Below, piece by piece: positions 52,540-62,280 of a stretch of DNA of 64,000 bases. Under the pieces are notes generated by a model. It was given only the letters and a program-made list of their open reading frames with translations. It had not been told where the DNA came from and made no database searches. Each line of letters starts with the position of its first letter. Within the stretch, counting starts at the first letter, position 1. Source of the stretch: Undibacterium hunanense (GTDB taxonomy: Bacteria; Pseudomonadota; Gammaproteobacteria; Burkholderiales; Burkholderiaceae_D); the NCBI RefSeq assembly GCF_014284335.1, contig NZ_JACOGF010000001.1, forward strand, positions 496,001 through 560,000. Reading direction: 5' to 3'. Both the position numbers and the translations under genes were made by a program.

Positions 52540-54594
52540 ATGCAAAAGAAACTCCTGTTGATTGCCTTGTCCCTGCCCGGTCTGGCTTTGGCAGCGGAAG
52601 GAATGTGGACACTGGACAATCTGCCCATGAACAGACTACAGGCTGAATATGGTTTCAAACCTGGTCCGGAGTGGATAAAGAACACCATGCTGAGTTCGGT
52701 CAAACTGCCTGGCTGCTCTGGTTCTTTTGTCTCCAAAGATGGCCTGGTAATGACCAATCACCACTGTGCATCCGGCTGCATAGAGCAGTTATCGACTGCC
52801 AAACAAAACTATGTCAGCAATGGTTTCCTGGCAAGAAAACACAGTGAAGAACAGGTTTGCCCAGCCATGGAATTAAACCGGCTGGAAGACATCACCGATG
52901 TGACCGAAGATGTCCGGAAAGCGACTGCCGGCCTGGAAGGCACATCCTTCAAACAGGCACAGAACGCGATCGAAGCCACGCTGACTGCCGCCTGCGTAGG
53001 TGACGACAAGGAAAAAACCCGTTGCGACGTCGTTGACCTTTACCATGGTGGCCGTTACCACCTGTACAAATATCATCGCTATGCCGATACCCGCCTGGTA
53101 TGGGCACCTGAAAAAGCCATTGCCTTCTTTGGTGGTGACCCGGACAATTTCAACTTCCCGCGCTATGACCTGGATATCGCCATGCTGCGCGTCTATGAAA
53201 ACGGCAAACCGGCAGATATCAAACATTATTTCCCATTCAGCAAAAATGGTCCGCAAGAAGGTGAAATGAGTTTTGTCACAGGTCACCCTGGCTCTACCCA
53301 GCGTCAACTGACCATGGCGCAACTGATCAGCCTGCGTGATATTGGTCTGGTCGACAGCTTGCAGCATACGGCAGAATTGCGCGGTGTCGTCACCCAATAC
53401 CGCAAAACCAGTCCGGAAGCGGCGCGTACTGCCGACCAGGCACTGTTTGGCATAGAAAACCGCTACAAGGCTGGCACAGGCAGGTTACAAACCCTGCTTG
53501 ATCCTGAATTCATGGCGCGCCAACAGGCAGAAGAAACTGCGCTGCGTCAGTTCGTCAATTCCCGGCCAGAACTAAAAGAAAAAATCGGTGGAGCATGGGA
53601 TGCGATTGCCAGGGCACAGGACAGCTATCGCCAACTGTTCAGAGTCACCAACATGACTGAAGGTGCAGAAGCCTTCAACAGCAATTATTTCCGTCTGGCG
53701 CGCATGCTGGTGCGCGCTGCCGAAGAAAAAGCCAAGGCGAATGCCGAACGCTTGCCAGAATTTATCGACACGCGCCTGCCCGCCGTACAGCAAAACCTGT
53801 TTTCCAAAGCCCCCATCTACCCTGAATTTGAAAAACTCAAACTCACACACTCTTTGACCAAAATGCGCGAAGACCTTGGTGTGGACCATGCCTTCGTCAA
53901 ACAGGTGCTAGGTAAATTATCGCCAGAGCAACTGACTGATAAATTGATCGATCGCACACGACTGGCCGACGTTGAATACCGCAAAACTCTGTGGAATGGC
54001 GGCAAGGAAGCCATTGCCCTGTCGGATGATCCCTTCATCAAACTTGCATTGGCTGTCGAGGCAGAATCACGTACGTATCGCAAACGCATGGAACAGGAAG
54101 TACAGGCAATCGTGCAGAAAAATTCCGAGTTGATTGCACAGGCACGTTTTGCACAATCGGGTACCAGTGTTTATCCAGATGCCACGGCCACCTTGCGCCT
54201 GTCGTATGGAGAGGTCAAAGGCTGGGATCAGGGTGAACACAAAATCCGTCCCTTCACCAATTTTGCAGGTGCCTTTGAACGCGATACGGGTGCCTATCCA
54301 TTTGCCTTGCCTGCGTCCTGGCAAGCAGCAAAGGGCAAGCTGAACTTGCAGCAGCCCTACAATTTTGTGACCACCAATGACATCATCGGCGGCAATTCCG
54401 GCAGCCCTCTGATCAATCGCAATGGCGAAATCATTGGCCTGGCTTTTGACGGCAACATCCATTCCCTGGGCGGTGCTTTCTGGTATGACGGCCGCAGCAA
54501 CCGTACCGTTGCCGTGCACAGCGGTGGCATACTGGAAGCCATGGACAAAATCTACAATGCCAGGGAATTACTGAAAGAACTGACGGGCAAATAA
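52540..54594 (+). CDS. S46-family dipeptidyl peptidase (DPP7-like)
   Basis: The 684-residue secreted serine peptidase has a signal peptide (about 1-19, ALAAE), N-terminal EGMWTLDNLP typical of S46, the catalytic His in MTNHHC (His74/75), and the nucleophile Ser620 in GGNSGSP. In S46 enzymes the residue 18 positions after the Ser sets P1 preference; here it is Gly (FDGN), as in DPP7 (hydrophobic P1), not Arg as in the acid-specific DPP11. It removes dipeptides from peptide N termini. ATG 52540 starts the signal peptide. It follows the M3 peptidase gene by 125 bp. Confidence 0.94.
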   Translation: MQKKLLLIALSLPGLALAAEGMWTLDNLPMNRLQAEYGFKPGPEWIKNTMLSSVKLPGCSGSFVSKDGLVMTNHHCASGCIEQLSTAKQNYVSNGFLARKHSEEQVCPAMELNRLEDITDVTEDVRKATAGLEGTSFKQAQNAIEATLTAACVGDDKEKTRCDVVDLYHGGRYHLYKYHRYADTRLVWAPEKAIAFFGGDPDNFNFPRYDLDIAMLRVYENGKPADIKHYFPFSKNGPQEGEMSFVTGHPGSTQRQLTMAQLISLRDIGLVDSLQHTAELRGVVTQYRKTSPEAARTADQALFGIENRYKAGTGRLQTLLDPEFMARQQAEETALRQFVNSRPELKEKIGGAWDAIARAQDSYRQLFRVTNMTEGAEAFNSNYFRLARMLVRAAEEKAKANAERLPEFIDTRLPAVQQNLFSKAPIYPEFEKLKLTHSLTKMREDLGVDHAFVKQVLGKLSPEQLTDKLIDRTRLADVEYRKTLWNGGKEAIALSDDPFIKLALAVEAESRTYRKRMEQEVQAIVQKNSELIAQARFAQSGTSVYPDATATLRLSYGEVKGWDQGEHKIRPFTNFAGAFERDTGAYPFALPASWQAAKGKLNLQQPYNFVTTNDIIGGNSGSPLINRNGEIIGLAFDGNIHSLGGAFWYDGRSNRTVAVHSGGILEAMDKIYNARELLKELTGK

Positions 54595-54656
54595 GCCAGT
54601 ATAGACAAACATATACAAACATCGGCTGGCATAAGAAAAACCCGCCGCATCAAGTT

Positions 54657-54691
54657 AAAACCTCGTTGTCCTCAACGGCAACGAGGTTTTT
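54657..54691 (+). terminator. Intrinsic terminator of the S46 peptidase gene
   Basis: AAAACCTCGTTG (54657-54668) pairs with CAACGAGGTTTT (54679-54690), loop of 10, T run ending at 54691. Confidence 0.92.
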
Positions 54692-54725
54692 CATCTGTGC
54701 ACTTCGCCACAACTTATCGTCTGTT

Positions 54726-54789
54726 TTGATCCTGATCAACAGCGTGCGGCCTCCTTGCTAGTAAAGTAACAAGCAAAATAGCAAGGAGG
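54726..54789 (+). promoter_or_regulatory. FNR box, -10 element and SD-covering inverted repeat of the hemerythrin gene
   Basis: TTGATCCTGATCAA at 54726-54739 is a perfect FNR/ANR site. A TAAAGT at 54762-54767 could be the -10, putting the start near 54774 and the box near -41.5. CCTCCTTGCTA (54750-54760) and TAGCAAGGAGG (54779-54789) are exact reverse complements, and the right arm contains the AAGGAGG ribosome site 7 bp before the ATG. Confidence 0.85.
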
Positions 54790-54795
54790 CTCGCC

Positions 54796-55395
54796 ATGTC
54801 TGTCAGGATGATTTACCCCGCTTCACTCAGCATCATACAAGACGAGCACGAACACCTGTCGTCCGTGATACAGGGCATGCGTTACTTTGTAAGAAAAATC
54901 GAGGGTGGCGCCAATGCGCCTGATCTGAAGGTCTTCCGTGCCATGCTGTACTACATCATGGAATACCCAGAAAAGGTCCATCATCCCAAGGAAGAGCAGT
55001 ATTTGTTTGCCAAAATCAAGGAAAGAACCCATCAACTGGACAATGAGCTGGATGCGCTCACTGAGCAGCATGAAAAGGGAGAATTACTGGTACACCGGCT
55101 ATTCCACGCTCTGCTTGACTATGAATTTGGCGGCATGCCAGCCTTTGCCCATTTCCGTGATCTGGTCGAGCAATATGCGCAGTTTTATTTCGCCCATATG
55201 CGGGCCGAAGAAGAAAAAATCATACCTATCGCCAGACAGGTGCTGAATGATTACGACTGGAAGGAAATCGATGTAGCCTTTCTGCAAAACCGTGTACATC
55301 CAGGGGATGCCAGTGCACGCTATAAATATGAGGAATTATTTTCACTGATTGTCAATATCACACCCGCCCCTATCGGCGTGGCAGATCCACTCTGA
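54796..55395 (+). CDS. Hemerythrin-domain protein
   Basis: The 199-residue protein has a four-helix hemerythrin-like domain with the expected metal residues: IIQDEHEHLSSVI, YPEKVHHPKEEQYLF, TEQHEKGELL and FYFAHMRAEEEKIIPIA. No membrane segment or signal peptide is present. It probably binds a diiron centre and handles O2 or NO, or helps Fe-S repair; relatives include bacteriohemerythrin-like and YtfE-like proteins, but the N-terminal ScdA domain of YtfE is missing. A perfect FNR box and a strong ribosome site lie upstream, so anaerobic induction is expected. Confidence 0.9.
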   Translation: MSVRMIYPASLSIIQDEHEHLSSVIQGMRYFVRKIEGGANAPDLKVFRAMLYYIMEYPEKVHHPKEEQYLFAKIKERTHQLDNELDALTEQHEKGELLVHRLFHALLDYEFGGMPAFAHFRDLVEQYAQFYFAHMRAEEEKIIPIARQVLNDYDWKEIDVAFLQNRVHPGDASARYKYEELFSLIVNITPAPIGVADPL

Positions 55396-55406
55396 CATCA
55401 CGGCAT

Positions 55407-56306
55407 TCAGTTCCGGCGCGAAGACAAGACAATGCCACCGACAATACACGCAAAAGCCACGACATGAAACAGATGTGGTGATTCACCCAGAAAAGCAGCC
55501 GACATCAGGGCAGCGAACAAGGGTGTCAGATTATTGAAAAAGGCGGCCACATTCGGCCCTACCCGCTGCACACCCAGACCCCAGCAGCGAAAAGCAATCA
55601 CCGCCGGACCAATCGCCACAAAAGCCAGTGCAGCAAACAACATGGGGTTCCAGTGTATGGTGGGCTTCATCAGCGTCCATTCTGCAGCAGAAAAAGCCGC
55701 CGACCACAGTACGCCAAAACTGACCTGCGCCAACAAAAAATCGGCCCAGTGATTGCGTAATTCACCATCGTCGCCACGCGTCAGCAACCAGCTATATAGC
55801 GACCAGGCAATGGTGGCAATGATCATGAACAGGTCGCCAGGCACCAGCCGCAAGGCCAGTAACTGCGCCAGTTCACCCCGGCTTAATACCAGCAAGACAC
55901 CAGCGATGGAGATGGCCGCACCCGCCAGTTGCCAGCGCGTGACTTTGGCCTGAAAAAACAGGCTGCCGACGATCAGCATCCATACCGGCATGCTGGCCGC
56001 AACCAGTGTCACATTGATGGGAGATGAACTCTGCAAGGCCAGGTATTGCAAGGCATTGTACAAACCAACACCCAGCAAACCCAATACTGCATAGCGCTGC
56101 CAGTTGCGCCACAAAGTGCTGTCGCGCCGATAGATGCGGAAGGCCATCGGCAACAAGATTAAAAAAGCCAGCACCCAGCGTATGAAGTTGAGAGTAATTG
56201 GTGGCAGCATCTCATGAATCATGCGCCCGACGATGGCATTGCCGGACCATAGTAAGGGCGGCGTGACCAGCAGGAGTATGGTAGAAGGCGTCAGTTTATG
56301 ATTCAT
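55407..56306 (-). CDS. EamA-family (DMT superfamily) transporter
   Basis: The 299-residue membrane protein has ten predicted helices in two EamA repeats, with the typical WSGNAIVGRMIHEMLPPITLNFIRW at the start of the first and a GPAVIAFRCWGLGVQRVGPNVAAFFNNLTPLF in the second. Members export amino acids, nucleosides or other metabolites; no substrate can be assigned. It is convergent with the hemerythrin gene, 11 bp apart. Its ATG at 56306 gives the normal family length. Confidence 0.92.
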   Translation of the reverse strand: MNHKLTPSTILLLVTPPLLWSGNAIVGRMIHEMLPPITLNFIRWVLAFLILLPMAFRIYRRDSTLWRNWQRYAVLGLLGVGLYNALQYLALQSSSPINVTLVAASMPVWMLIVGSLFFQAKVTRWQLAGAAISIAGVLLVLSRGELAQLLALRLVPGDLFMIIATIAWSLYSWLLTRGDDGELRNHWADFLLAQVSFGVLWSAAFSAAEWTLMKPTIHWNPMLFAALAFVAIGPAVIAFRCWGLGVQRVGPNVAAFFNNLTPLFAALMSAAFLGESPHLFHVVAFACIVGGIVLSSRRN

Positions 56307-56442
56307 GAATACGCAGTAAATCCAGCAATTTGACAGGCAATCAAAAACCGCCTGTAGTCGGTGATCAGTGATCTATATTCAGCAATCAACCCTCAGCATA
56401 CCGCAAGCAAACAAGCTTTGCCTGCGGTCATGGCAGCGTGGA

Positions 56443-59400
56443 CTATCGTTGCAGGCTTTCCCACACTTTTTGCAGCCGCTTGACAGACACCGGCATGGGT
56501 GTACGCAGTTCCTGAGCAAACAGCGATACCCTCAGTTCTTCCAGCAACCAGCGGAATTCCAGCAGTTTTGGGTCAGCATCCACACCAGTCTTGCGTGGAT
56601 GACGCTGCCATGCCTGGGCCACACTATTCCATTCTGCCAGCAATTTCTGGTCACGCGCAGGATCGGCGCGCAGCTTGTCCATGCGTACCGTGATGGCTTT
56701 CAGATAGCGGGGAAAATGCGATAACTGAGTGAAATCATTGTCCGCAATAAAATGCTTGGTCACCAGCATTTGCAACTGTGTCTGCATATCGGCAGCCGCC
56801 TGTGCATGGGCCTTGATGCCTTGCAGCTTCTTGGGCAAGCCATGGTATTCAGCCAGTATCTGCGCAGCCGTGCGGGCAATTTCATTGGCCAGCAAATTCA
56901 ACCTTGCCTTGCCTTCATCACGGCGTTTATTGAATTCACCAGAATTGGCAGGCAAAGGGCTTTGCAGGAAAGCGCTTTCTATCGCGACCTGGATAATCTG
57001 GTCACGTAATTCTTCCTGCGAACCCAGGGCCATGAATTGCATGCCCATCTGCTGCAAGCCAGGGATATTTTTTTCCAGAAACTTGATCTGCTCTTTCAAT
57101 TGCAAGGCAAACAGGCGTCGCAAACCTATGCGATGTACACGAGTCGCCTCATCCGGATCATCAAACACTTCAATATGGCAATGCGTAACTTTATCCACCA
57201 GTGCCGGATAACCGATAAGTGTTTGCTTGCCCTGCTGAACTTCCAGCAATTCGGGCAGGCTGTCAAAGGTCCAGGCTGTAAGATTTTCCTGTTTTAATGC
57301 AGGTACTGCGGCGCTCGTCTGAATGCTCGCAGTCGCAGGTTTGCCAGCATTGCGGACTGACTGGTCTTCTGCGACAGCAATCTGTTTGGTCACAACTGGA
57401 TTTGTATCCAACAAGGCCAGTTTCTCGGCGCTGGCAATGCGCTGAAAACTCTCGCGTGCCTGGCCACCAAATTCTGCCCGCAGACTGGCCAGGTTACGGC
57501 CCATTTCCAGTTGGCGACCATGCTCATCGACGACTTTGAAATTCATCGTCAGATGCACGGGTACAGTCTCGAATTTGAAATCCGTGGTCTTGCACAACAA
57601 GCCTTTTTGCTCGCGTATGTCGGCAATCACGGCATCAAGGAAATTGCCTTTACCAAAATCATTGCGCTCACAAAAACCACCCGCATACTCAGGAATGGGG
57701 ACGCAATGACGACGTATCTTTTGCGGCAAGGATTTGATCAGCAAATGCACTTTTTCTTTGAGCATGCCAGGCACCAGCCATTCGCAGCGGTCTGCCGATA
57801 CCTGATTCAAAGAAAATAAAGGCACAGTCAGGGTCACGCCATCGCGTGGACTGCCCGGCTCAAAGTGATAACTCAGTTGCAATGCCACACCCGACACCTG
57901 CATGGTCTTGGGAAACAAATCCGTTGTCACGCCTGCTGCTTCATGGCGCATCAACTCGTCCTTGTTCAGGTACAGGAGCTTGGGATTGGCCCTGGTCGCT
58001 TCTTTATGCCATTGTTCAAACAGGACTGCGTTCCAGACATCGGCTGGCAAGTGCTGATCATAAAAAGCCACGATCAGTTCTTCATCCACCAGCACATCCA
58101 GGCGACGCGATTTGTGTTCGAGGTTTTCTATCTCGCGTACCAGTTTCTGGTTATATGCGAAGAAAGGAGCGCGGGTATCAAACTCGCCTTCGACCAGGGC
58201 GTCGCGGATGAACATCTCCCGTGCTTCTGCCGGATGGGTCAAGCCATATTGCGTGCGGCGCTGACTGTATACAACCAATCCATACAGGGTGGCACGTTCA
58301 AAGGCAGATACCTGGCCGGCGCGTTTTTCCCAACGCGGTTCACCATAGGATTTTTTCAGCAGATGTTCACCGATTTTTTCCAGCCATTCTGGATTGATCT
58401 GGGCAATACAGCGTCCATACAGGCGTGTGGTATCCACCAGTTCAGCCGCCATGATCCAGCGTCCGGCTTTTTTGGCCAGAGTAGAACCGGGCCAGATATA
58501 AAACTTGATACTACGGGCACCCAGATAATGCGCTTCTTCATCCGACTTGTAGCCGATATTGCCCAGCAAACCCGTCAATAATGAAAGATGCAATTGCTCA
58601 TACGTAGCTGGTGCCTCATTCAAACGCCAGCCCTGTTCCTTGACGATGGTCAGCAACTGGGAATGCACTTCACGCCATTCACGCAAGCGCATCTGGCTCA
58701 GAAAATTGGCGCGGCAATTATCTTGTAGCTGACGATTGGTTTTCTTGTGCTCGATGGCATCTTCAAACCATTTCCAGATTTTCAGGTAAGACTGGAATTC
58801 AGATTTTTCATCGGCAAATTTCTTGTGCGCCATGTCTGCCGCAGCCTGCGCTTCCATGGGGCGGTCGCGCGGGTCTTGCACCGACAAGGCAGCAGCGATG
58901 ATCAGCACTTCCTGCAAGGCCTGGTTGTCACGGGCAGCCAGAATCATGCGCCCCACACGCGGGTCCAGCGGCAGTTTGGCGAGTTGCCTGCCAACCGGTG
59001 TCAACTGGTTGACTTCATCCATCGCCCCCAGTTCTTGCAAAAGCTGATAACCGTCAGCAATCGCCCGGCCTGGTGGCGGCTCGATGAAAGGAAAAGTTTC
59101 AACATCAGTCAGACGCAGCGATTTCATGCGCAAGATGACGGCAGCCAGCGATGAGCGCAAAATCTCGGGTTCGGTAAATTTTGGCCTTTGCAGGTAATCC
59201 TGTTCATCAAACAGGCGTATGCACACACCAGCCGCCACACGGCCGCAACGGCCAGCACGCTGATTGGCTGCCGACTGGGCCACCGCCTCTATCTGCAATT
59301 GTTCGACTTTATTCCTGTAACTATAGCGTTTGACACGTGCTAGGCCAGCATCAACGACATAGCGTATGCCAGGCACGGTCAGCGAGGTTTCTGCCACATT

Positions 59401-60642
59401 CGTGGCCAGCACGATGCGACGTGCATTCGAAGTCTTGAATACCCTCTCCTGCTCCTGCGCCGACAGGCGGGCGAACAGCGGTAAAATCTCTACATGCGGT
59501 GGATGGTGTTTGCGCAAGGCTTCGGCAGCGTCACGAATTTCACGCTCCCCCGGCAAAAACACCAGCACGTCGCCAGAACCGACACGGCACAATTCATCGA
59601 CGGCATCGGTAATCGCCGTCATCAGATCGCGCTCTTTATCTTTTTCGGTATCCTGTATGGGGCGATATCGCACTTCTACCGGGTACAAACGACCTGACAC
59701 TTCGATCACGGGAGCGGGTTTGGGCTCCGTCCCTCTGGTATCGGCAAAATGATTGGCAAAGCGCTGCGCATCTATCGTCGCAGAAGTGATGATGATCTTC
59801 AGGTCACGGCGCCTGGGTAATAATTGCTTCAGATAACCAAGCAGAAAATCAATATTCAGGCTGCGTTCATGCGCCTCATCGATGATGATGGTGTCATATT
59901 GCTTTAACAGCGGGTCGGTCTGCGTTTCTGCCAGCAAGATACCGTCAGTCATCAGCTTGACCGATGCGCCCTTGCTCAGGGTATCGGTAAAACGGACTTT
60001 AAAGCCTACATGCTCACCCAGCGGTGAATTCAATTCTTGCGCAATACGCTTGGCGGTAGACGACGCAGCAATCCGGCGTGGCTGGGTATGACCGATCAGG
60101 CCTTTTTGACCACGTCCCAGTTCCAGACAGATTTTGGGTAATTGTGTGGTCTTGCCTGAGCCTGTTTCACCACAGACGATAATGACCTGATGCTTTTGCA
60201 AAGCCTCGGCAATTTCTGCCCGCTTGCCGGATACCGGCAACTCTTCTGGGAAGGTGATGGGTGGCAAGACATTGCGAAAAGGTAAAACCGGCTCTTCTTT
60301 GGCTGGCGCAGCTGGTCTTTGTCGATTATTGTCCCTGCGGCTTTCTATGCCACCATTGGCACCATCGGTACGATCAGTACCACTGGCACGTTCAGGCCGC
60401 GGCCTGGCTGATTGCGGGCGCGCCCCTTGCTGTCGCCCCTGTTGCACTTTGGGAGGACGATCTTGTCCAGCGCCGCCAACATTGAGATTGAGCGGCTTGT
60501 TTTCCGGTACTTCAGACTTCGCGGTGGTCTCACGCAATTGTTGTCGAAGCTCTCGCAATCCCGATAAACCATCTATCGCACCGGGCATTGCTTTTTTGGG
60601 GGAGTTTTTAGGTGTTTGATTTGAAGACATAGCGCTGCGCAT
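56443..60642 (-). CDS. hrpA: ATP-dependent RNA helicase HrpA
   Basis: The 1399-residue DEAH-box helicase is of the HrpA type. A disordered basic N terminus (about 1-130) is followed by the helicase core with Walker A GETGSGKT (158-165), DEAH in IIDEAHERSLN, and motifs SATI and QRAGRCGR. Then come HA2/OB-fold regions and the long C-terminal DUF3418 part (about 700-1395) that separates HrpA from HrpB. It unwinds RNA and resolves stalled ribosomes. Met at 60642 or at 60630 (MSSNQTPK) may be the start. It is divergent from the TPR lipoprotein gene. Confidence 0.95.
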   Translation of the reverse strand: MRSAMSSNQTPKNSPKKAMPGAIDGLSGLRELRQQLRETTAKSEVPENKPLNLNVGGAGQDRPPKVQQGRQQGARPQSARPRPERASGTDRTDGANGGIESRRDNNRQRPAAPAKEEPVLPFRNVLPPITFPEELPVSGKRAEIAEALQKHQVIIVCGETGSGKTTQLPKICLELGRGQKGLIGHTQPRRIAASSTAKRIAQELNSPLGEHVGFKVRFTDTLSKGASVKLMTDGILLAETQTDPLLKQYDTIIIDEAHERSLNIDFLLGYLKQLLPRRRDLKIIITSATIDAQRFANHFADTRGTEPKPAPVIEVSGRLYPVEVRYRPIQDTEKDKERDLMTAITDAVDELCRVGSGDVLVFLPGEREIRDAAEALRKHHPPHVEILPLFARLSAQEQERVFKTSNARRIVLATNVAETSLTVPGIRYVVDAGLARVKRYSYRNKVEQLQIEAVAQSAANQRAGRCGRVAAGVCIRLFDEQDYLQRPKFTEPEILRSSLAAVILRMKSLRLTDVETFPFIEPPPGRAIADGYQLLQELGAMDEVNQLTPVGRQLAKLPLDPRVGRMILAARDNQALQEVLIIAAALSVQDPRDRPMEAQAAADMAHKKFADEKSEFQSYLKIWKWFEDAIEHKKTNRQLQDNCRANFLSQMRLREWREVHSQLLTIVKEQGWRLNEAPATYEQLHLSLLTGLLGNIGYKSDEEAHYLGARSIKFYIWPGSTLAKKAGRWIMAAELVDTTRLYGRCIAQINPEWLEKIGEHLLKKSYGEPRWEKRAGQVSAFERATLYGLVVYSQRRTQYGLTHPAEAREMFIRDALVEGEFDTRAPFFAYNQKLVREIENLEHKSRRLDVLVDEELIVAFYDQHLPADVWNAVLFEQWHKEATRANPKLLYLNKDELMRHEAAGVTTDLFPKTMQVSGVALQLSYHFEPGSPRDGVTLTVPLFSLNQVSADRCEWLVPGMLKEKVHLLIKSLPQKIRRHCVPIPEYAGGFCERNDFGKGNFLDAVIADIREQKGLLCKTTDFKFETVPVHLTMNFKVVDEHGRQLEMGRNLASLRAEFGGQARESFQRIASAEKLALLDTNPVVTKQIAVAEDQSVRNAGKPATASIQTSAAVPALKQENLTAWTFDSLPELLEVQQGKQTLIGYPALVDKVTHCHIEVFDDPDEATRVHRIGLRRLFALQLKEQIKFLEKNIPGLQQMGMQFMALGSQEELRDQIIQVAIESAFLQSPLPANSGEFNKRRDEGKARLNLLANEIARTAAQILAEYHGLPKKLQGIKAHAQAAADMQTQLQMLVTKHFIADNDFTQLSHFPRYLKAITVRMDKLRADPARDQKLLAEWNSVAQAWQRHPRKTGVDADPKLLEFRWLLEELRVSLFAQELRTPMPVSVKRLQKVWESLQR

Positions 60643-60985
60643 TATCCCAGATTTTTACGCTGCACAGGAAATGTTGCACTGTTTGCCATAACACTGCCAC
60701 AACACTGCGATATCACTGCCGCCTCACTCCTGTCAAAACAATAATGCGAATCAGTGCGTATCGGCCTTGCAACAAGCATCAAATCATATAAATAAATCCC
60801 CTCTTTATTTATCCTATAATGAATCAAACTAGAATTTGAGACGGCGACCACCTTGAGTCTATGCAGCAGTTTGTATAGCTATCTAGTAGTCTGAAGTAGC
60901 CCGGATTCCTGTCTAAATAAAGAACCTGTTTCATCAACAAAAATGAAATACGTTTCAGTCAAAATCCAGCCGCGTGAGGATTAAA
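60643..60985. other. Divergent intergenic region between hrpA and the TPR lipoprotein gene
   Basis: No gene is visible in these 343 bp. A TATAAT at 60815-60820 in AT-rich DNA is a -10 candidate for the rightward gene but lacks a convincing -35. TTTCAT and ATGAAA form a short inverted repeat near 60931-60950. The GAGGA ribosome site of the next gene is at 60976-60980. Confidence 0.5.
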
Positions 60986-62134
60986 ATGAAAACCTGGATT
61001 ATCCTGCTCTTTGCCAGTTTGCTGACCGCCTGTGCCAGCCAGCCCAGCCAAAAATTAAGCGGTCTGCAACTAAATGATCAGGGCTTTGGCCCGGCATCGA
61101 CATCCATCAATGCCGAAGATGTCATGGCGCTCAGCAAGGAAATGCATGCTTACCTGAAAAATGATATTGCTACCCAGCTACGTGGCAAATCCCCGCAAAA
61201 AGCCCTGTTTGACGCACTTTCGACCAAAGGTCAGATCAAGCTTGAATACGATGCGGAAATGACCCGCAATGCGGCACAGGCCTTCAGCGCCCGTTCCGGC
61301 AATTGCCTGTCACTGGTTCTGATGACGGCAGCACTGGCAAAAGAACTGGGTATGGATGTGCAATTTCAAAATGTACTGATGGATGAATCCTGGAGCCGTA
61401 ACAACGATATTTACTTTGCGGCAGGACATGTAAATATCGTACTGGGAAACAAATCGGGATTCCGGCACTCAACCCAGGAATACAGCCAGTCCATGGTGAT
61501 CGATTTCCTCCCGCCCAGGGATCTGCGTGGTCAACGTGCAGAACTGATACGTGAAGCCACCGTCATTGCCATGTACTTCAACAATCGTGCCGCCGAATCC
61601 CTGGCACAACACCAGGTCAACGATGCTTACTGGTTTGCCCGCGCCGCCCTGATGAGCGACCCTGACTTCATTGCTGCCTACAATACCCTGGGCGTGGTGT
61701 ACCGCCAGCATGGCGATCTGGCTTTATCTGAAGTTGTATTCAAGCAGATTCTGAGCAAGGAAAGAGAGAACACCATGGCGCTCAGCAACCTGATCGAAGT
61801 ATTGCGCAAGGCTGACCGTCTGCCTGAAGCACAACTATATGCCGACAGACTGGCAAACTTGCAACCGAATGCCCCCTTCCATTACTTTAACCGAGGCCTG
61901 GCAGCCATGGATCGCGGTGAATATGCCGAAGCCAAGGCTCTGTTCAAACGGGAAATCAAACGTGACCCGAATTATGACGAATTCCATTTATGGCTGGCAC
62001 TGGCGCATTTAAAACTGGGAGAAACCCCGGATGCAATAGCAGAACTGACACTGGCGCAGGCCAACAGCACCACCCGCAAGGCCCAGAATTTATATGCCGG
62101 CAAACTGGAAAGGATCAAGGCTGCTTACCATTGA
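60986..62134 (+). CDS. Lipoprotein with transglutaminase-like and TPR domains
   Basis: The protein has 382 residues from ATG 60986, behind GAGGA. It has a lipoprotein signal LLTAC with lipidated Cys16. A transglutaminase-like fold follows (about 60-180) with the likely triad Cys107 (SGNCLSLVL), His148 (AGHVNIVLG) and Asp173 (VIDFLP). The C-terminal part (about 200-380) is TPR repeats, including PDFIAAYNTLGVVYRQHGDL and PNAPFHYFNRGLAAMDRGEY. It is probably a periplasmic, membrane-tethered peptidase or scaffold; the reaction is unknown. It precedes argA but with a 146-bp gap. Confidence 0.85.
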   Translation: MKTWIILLFASLLTACASQPSQKLSGLQLNDQGFGPASTSINAEDVMALSKEMHAYLKNDIATQLRGKSPQKALFDALSTKGQIKLEYDAEMTRNAAQAFSARSGNCLSLVLMTAALAKELGMDVQFQNVLMDESWSRNNDIYFAAGHVNIVLGNKSGFRHSTQEYSQSMVIDFLPPRDLRGQRAELIREATVIAMYFNNRAAESLAQHQVNDAYWFARAALMSDPDFIAAYNTLGVVYRQHGDLALSEVVFKQILSKERENTMALSNLIEVLRKADRLPEAQLYADRLANLQPNAPFHYFNRGLAAMDRGEYAEAKALFKREIKRDPNYDEFHLWLALAHLKLGETPDAIAELTLAQANSTTRKAQNLYAGKLERIKAAYH

Positions 62135-62280
62135 TTCACTCATTAAGCACACACCAAGCCATTCAGAGCTACCCTATCAGGCACATCCTGACACCAGCTC
62201 AGGAGCCTGATTGACAACAATGTTGAATTCGACCACGTTGGATGGTCATCTGTTTTCTCGTCTCAGATTATAATTGGCGG

